From CAYRGQ01 sp964444885 (GTDB lineage Bacteria > Bacteroidota > Bacteroidia > Sphingobacteriales > Sphingobacteriaceae): a stretch of DNA of 21,371 nucleotides. Below are positions 6,533 to 14,608 of this stretch, one piece after another. The position numbers were made by a program, and so were the translations under genes. How positions within the stretch are numbered: position 1 is the first letter of the stretch; each line of letters starts with the position of its first letter. The DNA lies in NCBI GenBank assembly GCA_964444885.1, contig CAYUIZ010000047.1, forward strand, positions 1 to 21,371, read 5' to 3'. The notes under the pieces were generated by a model. The model was not told the DNA's origin. It was given only the letters and a program-made list of their open reading frames with translations, and did not search any database.

Positions 6533-7780
6533 ATGGCACTTTTGAAGCGAACGCTGACGGAAGACTGGACTGTCGTGGCCATGGGTTTTTTTATTATCCT
6601 CCTTGCCGTGGCGGGTTTATCGATTCCCATGCCCACCTACCAATGGGCGGACGCCGGGGCACTGGGCAACTTGCTGACAACATCGAACCTCCAAAGCGTC
6701 TTTTACCAGTTTGCGTTATCGTACGCTTTAGTAATCGGCGGCGCTACCTTGACGGGCAGGCCGCTCCGGGCACAAATTTTAGGCTTCCCATTGGTGTTTG
6801 CGCTTACGGTGGGCGCTTTGGTGCTGGCAGGAAACAAGGTGCTGAATGACTTGGGGCTGGAGGCGGTCATTTTCGGATTGCTGATCGGCTTGCTGGTGGG
6901 TAACCTGTGCCGCTTGCCAGCGTGGTTCCGCGAATCGCTAAATGCCGAAATGCTGGTCAAGGTAGGATTGGTGTTGCTAGGCACCAGCGTGATATTTTCG
7001 GATATTCTCCAAGCGGGCTCGCTGGGGCTGTTGCAATCGCTCATCGTCGTGTTGTCGGTTTGGTATTTTGCGTTTTGGTTATGCCGGAAGCTGAAGGTGG
7101 ACGAAGAGCTGACGATGATGATTTCCAGCGCCGTCTCCATTTGCGGCGTATCGGCAGCCATTGCCACTTCGGGTGCGATTAAGGGTGATTCGAAGAAACT
7201 CTCCTATGTGGTGTCCATGGTGCTCATTACGGCGATTCCCATGATGATCGGGATGCCCTATCTGGCCAAGCTGTTCGCCTTTTCGGAGGAGGTGACCGGC
7301 GCATGGTTGGGCGGGAGTATCGATACGACTGGGGCCGTCGTGGCTTCCGGCAGCCTGGTCGGCGAACGCGCGCTGGAGATCAGCACGATCGTCAAGTTTT
7401 CGCAAAATGTTCTGCTGGGAATAGCAGCGTTAGCCATCTCCATCTATTGGACCTATCGCGGTACACCCACCGGCGAACACGTGGAAAAGCCCGGTGTCGG
7501 GGTGATCTGGGAGCGCTTCCCGAAATTCGTCATCGGATTTATCGCCGCCTCCTTGCTCTTTTCCTTTGTCTTGCAACCAGAAACCGTGGTGCAGGTGAAA
7601 AGTGGCATTAAGAATATCCAGGGATTATGGTTTGCACTGGCCTTCACGAGTATCGGGTTGGAAACCAATTTTAAGGAATTGCTCGGAAATAATAACATCA
7701 AGCCTTTCTTCGCGTTCCTGATTGCTCAGCTCTTCAATGTGCTGATTACGCTAGCCGTAGCGATCTGGCTGTTCGGGTGA
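6533..7780 (+). CDS. YeiH family (UPF0324) putative sulfate exporter
   Basis: A 415-residue inner-membrane protein with about ten hydrophobic segments along its length. Signature stretches of the family include LGLEAVIFGLLIGLLVGN, the centre-of-protein motif ISSAVSICGVSAAIATSGAIK followed by YVVSMVLITAIPMMIGMP, and WLGGSIDTTGAVVASGSLVG. Relatives are annotated as putative sulfate exporters, mostly by genomic context; direct transport evidence is thin. The start lies 12 nt after the FAD oxidoreductase stop, which implies an operon. What links a flavoenzyme to this carrier is not clear from the sequence. Confidence 0.88.
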   Translation: MALLKRTLTEDWTVVAMGFFIILLAVAGLSIPMPTYQWADAGALGNLLTTSNLQSVFYQFALSYALVIGGATLTGRPLRAQILGFPLVFALTVGALVLAGNKVLNDLGLEAVIFGLLIGLLVGNLCRLPAWFRESLNAEMLVKVGLVLLGTSVIFSDILQAGSLGLLQSLIVVLSVWYFAFWLCRKLKVDEELTMMISSAVSICGVSAAIATSGAIKGDSKKLSYVVSMVLITAIPMMIGMPYLAKLFAFSEEVTGAWLGGSIDTTGAVVASGSLVGERALEISTIVKFSQNVLLGIAALAISIYWTYRGTPTGEHVEKPGVGVIWERFPKFVIGFIAASLLFSFVLQPETVVQVKSGIKNIQGLWFALAFTSIGLETNFKELLGNNNIKPFFAFLIAQLFNVLITLAVAIWLFG

Positions 7781-7814
7781 TAGGGAAATTAGGAGTCAGC
7801 TGGAGTCGAACAGG

Positions 7815-8237
7815 TCAGCCCCTATACAGCGCGTTAGTGATGAACGATTCGCAGTTGCTGACGCGTATTTTCGAAAAATAGAAATCCTCGATGTCTTCGG
7901 TAACGATGGCATGGCAGCCCGCTTGTGCTGCGGCATAGTATTCCAACCCGTCCTCAAAATCGTGTATCGCTAGGTTGTTGGCGGCGAGCCTGACGGTTTC
8001 CTTTCCCGTAGGAGCAATGTGCAATTTTTCGGAAAGGAGGGATATCTTGCGTTTGGCCTGCAGGCTGCCGCTTTTTTTCTCGGCAAAATAAAATGCGATA
8101 GCCAGACAAATGGGCGACGTATAGACGGATACGCCCGGCTGGTCGGCCAAACTCAATACCCGTGCGGCATACGGAAACAGCGGATATTGCCGGTTGAGAA
8201 CCGCGACGAGCACGTTTGCGTCGACAAAGACCTTCAT
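7815..8237 (-). CDS. PIN-domain toxin (VapC-like)
   Basis: A 140-residue PIN-domain protein expected to be the RNase toxin of a type II module. Acidic active-site candidates are Asp6 in VFVDANV, Glu53 in YFAEKK, Glu95/Asp96 in IHDFEDGLEYYAA and Asp115 in IVTEDIEDF, in the order typical of PIN domains. The length fits VapC-like proteins. Its ATG overlaps the antitoxin stop by 4 nt (8234-8237), the usual antitoxin-first, coupled arrangement. The RNA target is unknown. The gene converges on the YeiH-type gene with a 34-nt gap and no obvious terminator. Confidence 0.88.
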   Translation of the reverse strand: MKVFVDANVLVAVLNRQYPLFPYAARVLSLADQPGVSVYTSPICLAIAFYFAEKKSGSLQAKRKISLLSEKLHIAPTGKETVRLAANNLAIHDFEDGLEYYAAAQAGCHAIVTEDIEDFYFSKIRVSNCESFITNALYRG

Positions 8238-8488
8238 TTTTTGGAATCCAAGAATTCGGATTTCAGGCTTTTGCGATTAGGTGTGCGGACGTATTCGGCA
8301 CGGTCTTCGGCGACCATGTCAATCCATTCCGAAATGGGAAGCTCATCGAGGTTTTTGTGGCCTTCGCTGGTCATCTGGCGGAAAACCAACTCGGTCAGCC
8401 TCGATAAGCTGATGTTGTGCTCAGCAGCGAATGCCTTTGCCTGCCGGATGATTTGTGCATCGAATGAAAGGGTGATCTTGGCGTCCAT
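8234..8488 (-). CDS. Antitoxin of the PIN pair (DUF6364-like, RHH type)
   Basis: An 84-residue small protein with a DAKITLSFDAQIIRQAKAFA start typical of ribbon-helix-helix antitoxins: a beta strand at about 3-8, then helices at about 10-21 and 27-40. The charged C-terminal half (about 45-84) would wrap and block the toxin. It most resembles DUF6364-type antitoxins found next to PIN toxins in Bacteroidota. It precedes the toxin with a 4-nt overlap. A canonical GGAGG at 8500-8496, 7 nt before the ATG, fixes the start and is stronger than any other ribosome-binding site noticed here. The protein probably represses its own promoter just upstream. Confidence 0.85.
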   Translation of the reverse strand: MDAKITLSFDAQIIRQAKAFAAEHNISLSRLTELVFRQMTSEGHKNLDELPISEWIDMVAEDRAEYVRTPNRKSLKSEFLDSKK

Positions 8489-8515
8489 TGCTCGTCCTCC
8501 TTATTGGTTATACGA

Positions 8516-8546
8516 CAAAGTTAAAAATTCTATACGTAAAACACAA
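8516..8546 (-). promoter_or_regulatory. Promoter of the toxin-antitoxin pair
   Basis: On the minus strand TAACTTTG (8523-8516) is a perfect -7 element, with TTG (8546-8544) after a 20-nt spacer. Transcription should start near 8510, about 20 nt before the antitoxin ATG. The 64-bp gap to the large upstream gene is otherwise AT-rich and is the likely site of autoregulation. Confidence 0.65.
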
Positions 8547-8552
8547 TTTTTT

Positions 8553-11500
8553 TTAATCGTCCAATGGATGTTCGCTAAGCAGTTCTTCCACGGTGTAGAG
8601 GGTGCGTCTGCTTGCCGTGGCATCCCGTACGACTTTCACCTGGCTTGCGTTAATGGGTGCGCCTTTGTTGCCAAAGGAGTTCTTCACGTAGGTCAGCACT
8701 GCGGCGACTTCCTCATCGTTCAGCAGTCCGCCAAACGGGGTCATGGGCACTTGTCCCGGATAGGATTTGCCAAGCACCTCGATAGGCCCCTGTAAGCCTT
8801 TCAGCGTCAGCTTGATCAGGCGCTCGTCATCGTCCAACACCCACCGGGTATCCGTAATGGGCGGGAATCCGGAGGCGTCGAGCCCTTTGCCGTCGGCTTG
8901 GTGGCAGGTGACGCAGAATCCCTCCCGGCTATAGATGAGTTGCCCCTTTTTATATTGTTCAAGCGCAGCTCCCGTTAGGTGGGTGTTGACGGTCTGGGTT
9001 TCATCGTCGGCCTTAAGTTCTCCCGTCAGGCGGGCCAGCACAGCTTCGTAGGGTCCCGACATCCATTCGTCCACGCCTTTTTGCGCAACGCGGGAGGTAA
9101 TCGGCAGTGCCTGTTCGGTTGGCAGCCACGATGCGGCGACCAGCGCCTCGAGGCGTACCCGGCCATTTTCGTCATTGGCTGCAGTCTCCAATAGGCTGGC
9201 CTGGTCTTCTACCTGATGTCCGGTGTAGCGCAATACGCGAACGGCGGCAGCGCGGACACGATGGTCGTTGGATTGCAGGAGCTGGCGCAGCAAGGGCTGG
9301 TCTACCCGGTTGAGGCCCCAGCTTGCCCATAACCCTTCGAGCCGGTGGTGCTCATAACGCGGATCGGTGTTGTCGAGGTTCGAAATCCAGGTATTGAGGT
9401 AGGCGAGCACCTCGTTCGCATCGCGTCCGCGTAGCTCGCGCTGCGTGCGGTGGCGCGACCGGTATTCGGGCAGCTTTAAGTTTTCGAAAAGTGTTTCAAT
9501 GCTCGCTCCCGCGATTTGAGCCGGTTCAACCAGTGGCCGGGTATTGTGGGTAATCCGATAGACGCGGCCGTGCGTATGGTCGCGCAGCGGATCGCGCTGG
9601 TTGTGTTGCATGTGTCCGATCAGGATGTTGTGCCAATCGATGATATAAAGTGAGCCATCGGGCGCAAATTCCATGTCTACGGGCCGGAAGTTCGTGTCTT
9701 CGGACCAAAGCAAGTCCTGGCGGTGCTTGCTGGTGTAGCCCGTGCCGTCTTCCATCATGGCATGTTGCTTGGTGCCCAGAAAACCGATCGTGTTGTTGAT
9801 GAGCATGTCGCCTTGTACCTCGTCTGGGAAATGCCGGCTGGAGATGAATTCAAGTCCGGAGGTAGGCCGTACTTTGTGCTTGTCTTCAATCAGGTTCCTC
9901 GCTTTGGGCGAAGCGACCCCGTATGTGGGCTTGATCGAGCCAGGCATCATCCAGGTTACGTCCGGTCCAGACGTTTCGGCATAGAAGTTTTGTCCCCATT
10001 CGTCAAAGGCGATGCCCCAGGGATTGGGGATGGATAGCTGCGCGGTCGCTTCCAGTTTCCGTCTGTTGGGGTCATATCGGAAGAAGCCGCCATTCGTGAG
10101 GCGCACGGGGCCGTAGGAGGTTTCGATGTCGCTGAGTAGGAATACGCCCTGGCCCATGTAGATGGAGCCCGACGGATCAGCGGTGTACGCATGATGGGCG
10201 TGGTGGGTGTCGTGGTCGTCAAAGCCGCTGAGCAGGATCTCCCGCCTGTCGGCCTTGCCATCGCCGTCGGTATCCTGCAGGAAGATCATATCGGTTCCCT
10301 GGGACACATACACGCCGTCCGGGGCAAGTTCAAACCCCATGGGCAGATGCAGCTTATCCGCGAATACGGTTTGCTTGTCAGCCTTGCCGTCTCCATCGGT
10401 GTCTTCGAGAATAAGGATTTTGTCATTGGGTTTGGGGTCGCCCGGTTTCCAATGTGGGTAGGAGGGCATCGTCGCTACCCAAAGCCGGCCTTCGTTGTCG
10501 AACGTCAGCTGCACGGGTTTCATCAGGTCCGGAAATTCGGTTTCGGAAGCGAAAAGTTCAATTTTATAGCCGGGTGCCGTCCGGAGCTGGTCCAGCGCCT
10601 CGGTGCCGTACCGGTAGTCGGGGACGCCGTCCGCGCCACTGGGCTGGTAGTTGGTCTCGACCTCCGGCAATGCCGAGGTATGCGCATCGGCGCTGTCGAG
10701 GTTCATGGTTCCTCCTTTTGCCGCTGTCCAGATGGCCTGGTCGCGAATCGCCGTCATTTCCCTGATTTTTATAATCTCTGCTGGGTAGTTGTCGGGCCCG
10801 AAGGGGTTATACCGGCGGCCAAACGCCTGCACGCCATTTGGCATTTTGAAGTCCTGTTTCCAAACCCAGTTTTTCTCCATCACCGCTTCGTGTACGGATT
10901 CGCGATGCTTGTCGCCAGACCGGTTCTTTCCGAAAACTTCGTCTGCCAGCAACTTCGAAAACCGGGCGTAGCCGGCGTCATTCAGTTGCGATCCGTCGAC
11001 GGTCAGCTCTTCCTTGCCGCGATCAAACCATTTTTTTGTCGTTGAAAAAACATCGATGAAAGGCACGCCATGCTGTGCGGCCACTTCTTTCATGGCTTGC
11101 GTATAGCGCGATAGGTTGTCATTTTCCTGGGTGCCATCGGGCAGGTCGTAACGATCGGAAAGGTCTTGGAAAGCAATGGGCGATACGAGTACGAGTTGCG
11201 GTGCAGAAACCCCGTTATACTGCTGGGCCTGGGTGTGCTGGATGAATGCTTGGAGCTCCTCGCGGTACCGTGGCAGGCCTTCTTCGCCTTGGAAGGACTC
11301 AATAAATCCGAAAAACGCAATGACGATATCCGGTTGATGCCGGGTTAGCCATTCGTCGGGTGTTTCCCAGTGTCCTTGCATATTGGGGTCATGGCTGAGA
11401 TCCGGATGAAAACGTTCGGCGCCCGGGAATGCCCAAGGCGAAGGACGCCCGGAGTGCGGCCGGAAGCCCGGCGTGTTGCCGCCATCACACATGTTGCGGA

Positions 11501-11723
11501 TATACAGTTGCTGGTCCGGATAGCGGAGGTGCATTTCCGTTTCGAAATGGCCGTATTCCATCATGCGCGAACCCAGGTTGTTGCCGATGAGTACAATGCG
11601 GGTCCCGTCCGCGACCGAACGCTTCTCCATGCCCGGACTACATTGGTAACATCCGGCAAAAACCACCACAATACCAGCCCATGCCAGCACATTGATGAGA
11701 TTCGTTTTCAGCATTTTTTTCAT
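8553..11723 (-). CDS. PVC-type CxxCH lipoprotein: SGNH-like, beta-propeller, HEAT, cytochrome c
   Basis: A 1056-residue exported lipoprotein (lipobox FAGC, Cys25). An SGNH-hydrolase-like domain covers about 40-265. A PVC-type membrane-bound dehydrogenase beta-propeller covers about 380-730, with two Ca-binding-like DTDGDGKAD loops (441-449, 484-492). HEAT-like helices run about 765-905. A class I cytochrome c domain (about 920-1015) has CVTCH (937-941) and probable axial Met994. Such proteins are thought to pass electrons from periplasmic sugar or polyol oxidation. The SGNH domain looks catalytically dead: block I reads IGNN (no Ser), block III GFIES (Ile where relatives have Asn), and the DGxHLN-type block reads DGSQLN (His to Gln). 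The gene is divergent from the MFS/ThuA/epimerase genes with a 453-bp gap. Substrate unknown. Confidence 0.9.
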   Translation of the reverse strand: MKKMLKTNLINVLAWAGIVVVFAGCYQCSPGMEKRSVADGTRIVLIGNNLGSRMMEYGHFETEMHLRYPDQQLYIRNMCDGGNTPGFRPHSGRPSPWAFPGAERFHPDLSHDPNMQGHWETPDEWLTRHQPDIVIAFFGFIESFQGEEGLPRYREELQAFIQHTQAQQYNGVSAPQLVLVSPIAFQDLSDRYDLPDGTQENDNLSRYTQAMKEVAAQHGVPFIDVFSTTKKWFDRGKEELTVDGSQLNDAGYARFSKLLADEVFGKNRSGDKHRESVHEAVMEKNWVWKQDFKMPNGVQAFGRRYNPFGPDNYPAEIIKIREMTAIRDQAIWTAAKGGTMNLDSADAHTSALPEVETNYQPSGADGVPDYRYGTEALDQLRTAPGYKIELFASETEFPDLMKPVQLTFDNEGRLWVATMPSYPHWKPGDPKPNDKILILEDTDGDGKADKQTVFADKLHLPMGFELAPDGVYVSQGTDMIFLQDTDGDGKADRREILLSGFDDHDTHHAHHAYTADPSGSIYMGQGVFLLSDIETSYGPVRLTNGGFFRYDPNRRKLEATAQLSIPNPWGIAFDEWGQNFYAETSGPDVTWMMPGSIKPTYGVASPKARNLIEDKHKVRPTSGLEFISSRHFPDEVQGDMLINNTIGFLGTKQHAMMEDGTGYTSKHRQDLLWSEDTNFRPVDMEFAPDGSLYIIDWHNILIGHMQHNQRDPLRDHTHGRVYRITHNTRPLVEPAQIAGASIETLFENLKLPEYRSRHRTQRELRGRDANEVLAYLNTWISNLDNTDPRYEHHRLEGLWASWGLNRVDQPLLRQLLQSNDHRVRAAAVRVLRYTGHQVEDQASLLETAANDENGRVRLEALVAASWLPTEQALPITSRVAQKGVDEWMSGPYEAVLARLTGELKADDETQTVNTHLTGAALEQYKKGQLIYSREGFCVTCHQADGKGLDASGFPPITDTRWVLDDDERLIKLTLKGLQGPIEVLGKSYPGQVPMTPFGGLLNDEEVAAVLTYVKNSFGNKGAPINASQVKVVRDATASRRTLYTVEELLSEHPLDD

Positions 11724-12176
11724 CTTACAGACAATTTTGCCATTAAAAAGGAAACATTATGTTATTGGGATGCAAGTCGCAATGGGGGACAGGTTATCAA
11801 TTCTCTCGGGTTTCCTTGCAAACCAAATCCAATTATAGCGAATTGTTTTTATAGAAATCGGTTTTCGGGTTTTTTCAGTAGACGGATAAAAATAGCGTTT
11901 AGCGATAAGCGGCTGCTAATGAGTGTATTTTCTTTTCGCCCGAAGGGGAAGGGACAGGACGGTACAGGACACTCGAGCGAAGGCGATGGATATCTTTGTG
12001 AATGAGAGTAGCCGTCTGGAACGGGGTCGGATGCCGAATGTATCCAAAATGTTTCTTTACATCTTTCAACTTTTTTAGATACGTTTGTAGCGTCATTGCG
12101 AACGGAATGATGCAGAATGAACCGTGAGACTCGGGATTTATTGCGAATTAGCCATTTTTTTAAAACCTATTAATCT
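11724..12176. other. Divergent intergenic region of the sugar block
   Basis: 453 bp between the two divergent arms with no gene I can support. It contains a strong plus-strand promoter (12056-12087). I found no matching TAnnTTTG/-33 pair on the minus strand for the large lipoprotein gene. A 31-codon frame at 11759-11854 preceded by AAGGA is too short to call. No tandem repeats or long hairpins are evident. Confidence 0.5.
12056..12087 (+). promoter_or_regulatory. Promoter of the MFS-ThuA-epimerase genes
   Basis: TACGTTTG (12080-12087) is a perfect -7 element. TTTA (12056-12059) sits in the -33 position with a 20-nt spacer. The predicted start near 12093 leaves a leader of about 85 nt before the MFS gene. 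Confidence 0.55.
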
Positions 12177-13415
12177 ATGACACCCGCTATTAACAGAACA
12201 GCTTTATTTAACGGATCATGCTTTGCATTGATCACCACGGCGTTTACGTTTGCCATCCGGGCGGGCATTTTGCCCCAGCTTGGCGAGGAATTCAACCTTA
12301 GCGCCGAACAGTTAGGATTTATCAACTCGATGTGGTTTTTGGGCTTCCCGATCTCCATGATTATTGGCGGATTGGTGTACCATTCCTTTGGGCCGGCCAA
12401 TATCATGCGCGTGGCGGTAGTGTCCCACACGTTGGGTATTTTGCTGACGATCTATTCAGGAGGATACACCGGGTTGTTGATTTCGACGCTGTTTATCGGG
12501 TTTGGTAACGGTTGTACCGAGGCGGCATGTAACCCGATGATTGCGGACATGTACCCACAAAAGAAGGTGGACAAAATGCTTAATCGGTTCCACATGTGGT
12601 TCCCCGGCGGCATCTTGCTTGGATCGCTCATTTCGAAATTCATGACCGATATCGGTGGCGTACTTGGCCAATGGCAAACCCAGATGTGGGTGCTGATGAT
12701 CCCAACGGTTATTTACGCGGTGTTATTCTACGGCAAAGCCTTCCCTAAGCCGAAGCTGGAAGGAATGGCGTCCCTGTCCCAAAACCTCAAAGCTATGCTG
12801 GGGCCCACGTTTCTCTTCTTGTTCTTTGCCATGGCGCTGACGGCAATTTCAGAGTTTGGTCCAAACCAGTGGGTGTCTGTGATTATGAGCCAGAGCGGTG
12901 CTGACGCGATGCTTATTTTGGCACTTACTACCGGCATCATGACGGTAGGGCGGTTTTTCGCTGGCCCCGTTGTCAAGCTGTTCGGCCAAACCGGTATTCT
13001 GTTGGGTGGAGCAATTTTAACGGCCATCGGAATATATATGTTCAGTATGGTTACCGGGCCGGCTGCCTACCTAGCGGCTGTCATATTTGCATTAGGTATA
13101 TGTTATTTCTGGCCAACGATGGTGGGTGCAGCGGCTTACCGCGTGCCGTTGAGCGGTGCGCTAGGCATGTCTGTCATCGGTGGCGTGGGTATGTTCTCTA
13201 CGGCTATTTTCCAACCTATCATCGGAGGCTGGATTGACTCTGCCCGCGCTGAGAACGTTGCGGCAGGCTTGTCGGGGTCTGCGCTGGAACTGGCAACGGG
13301 TCAGGAAACGCTGTCTAAAATGGTTACGTTCCCCGTCATCTTAATCATAGCCTTTGTGATTTTCTTCTTTTGGCAAAAGAATAAAAAATACGGTACTACC
13401 GAGCCGGAAGCGTAG
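12177..13415 (+). CDS. MFS transporter, probably for a sugar or sugar derivative
   Basis: A 412-residue major facilitator superfamily protein with about twelve hydrophobic segments split by a hydrophilic loop near 180-200 (KAFPKPKLEG). The N-half has AGILPQLGEEFNLSAEQLGF and the charged TM2-TM3 region typical of MFS carriers. In the C-half ISEFGPNQW and GRFFAGPVV stand out as possible substrate or gating elements. It has no signal peptide and a short polar C-terminus. It heads the plus-strand arm with ThuA and a ketose 3-epimerase-like enzyme. That context suggests uptake of a monosaccharide, disaccharide or keto-sugar. The MFS subfamily could not be fixed by eye. Confidence 0.85.
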   Translation: MTPAINRTALFNGSCFALITTAFTFAIRAGILPQLGEEFNLSAEQLGFINSMWFLGFPISMIIGGLVYHSFGPANIMRVAVVSHTLGILLTIYSGGYTGLLISTLFIGFGNGCTEAACNPMIADMYPQKKVDKMLNRFHMWFPGGILLGSLISKFMTDIGGVLGQWQTQMWVLMIPTVIYAVLFYGKAFPKPKLEGMASLSQNLKAMLGPTFLFLFFAMALTAISEFGPNQWVSVIMSQSGADAMLILALTTGIMTVGRFFAGPVVKLFGQTGILLGGAILTAIGIYMFSMVTGPAAYLAAVIFALGICYFWPTMVGAAAYRVPLSGALGMSVIGGVGMFSTAIFQPIIGGWIDSARAENVAAGLSGSALELATGQETLSKMVTFPVILIIAFVIFFFWQKNKKYGTTEPEA

Positions 13416-13442
13416 CCTTCCGGATGAGCGGTAGTGCATCTG

Positions 13443-13497
13443 TTGCGTATAGTCTCTTTATCGGCCTACTGAATCGGCCGATAAAGAGACTACGCAA
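13443..13497 (+). repeat. Long near-perfect inverted repeat between MFS and ThuA genes
   Basis: The left arm 13443-13466 and right arm 13476-13497 form 22 base pairs with one 2-nt bulge (TA at 13449-13450 or equivalent) and a 9-nt loop, TACTGAATC. No T tract follows, so it is not a typical intrinsic terminator. TGAATCGG (13470-13477, loop and stem foot) is complementary to CCGATTCA (13505-13512), which allows an alternative fold. It may set the relative expression of the flanking genes, stabilise the upstream mRNA end, or bind a protein. Confidence 0.75.
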
Positions 13498-13536
13498 TTC
13501 AAGACCGATTCAATTCCACACGAACGACTGACCGTG

Positions 13537-14571
13537 ATGAAAAAGACAACCCCCTTATACCTCTTGCTTTGGCTTGCGCTGTTTGGCCTAGCCTGCAGCA
13601 CAGCTCAGGAGAACCGCCCGTTGGAGGACGACCGCTGGGTTACGTACGTCGGTGATTCGGGCCCCGGTAAAGGCAAGCATATTGTACTGATCAGCGGCGA
13701 CGAGGAATACCGTTCGGAGGAGGCTTTGCCCATGCTCGCGCAGATTCTGGCGCATAATTACGGTTTTACGACGACCGTGCTTTTTGCGATTGACTCGCTG
13801 ACTGGCGAAATCGATGCGAATGAGCAATGCAATATTCCCGGCTTAGTCAATCTGGAAACCGCCGACCTGATGGTTATCTCGACCCGCTTCCGTGAGTTGC
13901 CGGCGGAGCAGATGCAGTATGTGGATGCGTATGTGAAAGCTGGGAAGCCCGTCGTCGGGCTCCGTACAGCAACGCACGCGTTCCATTACTCGCGTAATCC
14001 GGACGACGCCTATGCGATGTACGGTTTTGCAAGCAGTGTTCCCGGCTGGGAAGGCGGATTCGGGAAGCTTGTATTGGGAGAGAATTGGGTGAGCCACCAC
14101 GGCATACATGGCGAGGAGGGCACTCGTGGCGCCTATCTCGGCGAGCGGAGCAACAGCCCCATCCTGAATGGCGTGGAGGATATCTGGGGACCCACCGATG
14201 TGTACACGGTGGGCGACCTGGGTGCATCAACGGTGTTGCTTTATGGTAAATCGACTAGCGGCATGACGGCTGACGCGCCTGATAACGAAGAAAAAGAGGC
14301 ACTGCCTATCGCGTGGACCCGCGCGTACCAAGTGCCGGGCGGCCAAAAAGGAAAAGCATTCACCACGACCATGGGTGCATCGGTCGATTTCGTCAATGAA
14401 GACCTGCGCCGGCTGTTTGTGAATGCCTGCTTCTGGGCCGTAGGTCTCGAAAATGAGATTCCGGAGCGGGCTGAGGTCGGCTACATTACGCCTTACGAGC
14501 CGACGATGTTCGGGTTTGATAGTTTTATAAAGGGCAAACGGCCGCAAGACCATCGTATTCCCGAGGGATAA
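13537..14571 (+). CDS. ThuA domain lipoprotein
   Basis: A 344-residue exported protein with a basic start, hydrophobic stretch and lipobox-like GLAC (Cys20), so probably membrane-anchored in the periplasm. The ThuA (glutamine-amidotransferase-like flavodoxin fold) domain spans about 45-310. Visible hallmarks are IVLISGDEEYRSEEALP (about 49-65), LMVISTRFRELP (about 111-122) and GKPVVGLRTATHAFHY (about 136-151). ThuA proteins occur in trehalose, sucrose and other disaccharide utilisation loci, often beside 3-keto-sugar enzymes, but their chemistry is poorly defined. A GTG lies one codon earlier (13534); I prefer the ATG because MKK begins a standard signal peptide. It follows the MFS gene after 121 nt containing the large hairpin, and the epimerase gene follows 37 nt downstream. 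Confidence 0.88.
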   Translation: MKKTTPLYLLLWLALFGLACSTAQENRPLEDDRWVTYVGDSGPGKGKHIVLISGDEEYRSEEALPMLAQILAHNYGFTTTVLFAIDSLTGEIDANEQCNIPGLVNLETADLMVISTRFRELPAEQMQYVDAYVKAGKPVVGLRTATHAFHYSRNPDDAYAMYGFASSVPGWEGGFGKLVLGENWVSHHGIHGEEGTRGAYLGERSNSPILNGVEDIWGPTDVYTVGDLGASTVLLYGKSTSGMTADAPDNEEKEALPIAWTRAYQVPGGQKGKAFTTTMGASVDFVNEDLRRLFVNACFWAVGLENEIPERAEVGYITPYEPTMFGFDSFIKGKRPQDHRIPEG

Positions 14572-14608
14572 ATGTTGCCACCACTGCGAACCAATTCATT
14601 GAAGATAT

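Noticed and set aside
10191..11045. 284-codon plus-strand frame antisense to the large lipoprotein gene
   Set aside because: Shadow frame of a well-supported GC-rich gene; no recognisable domain or ribosome-binding site.
11759..11854. 31-codon frame with AAGGA upstream and a lipobox-like start
   Set aside because: Too short and without a promoter or visible relatives; could be chance.
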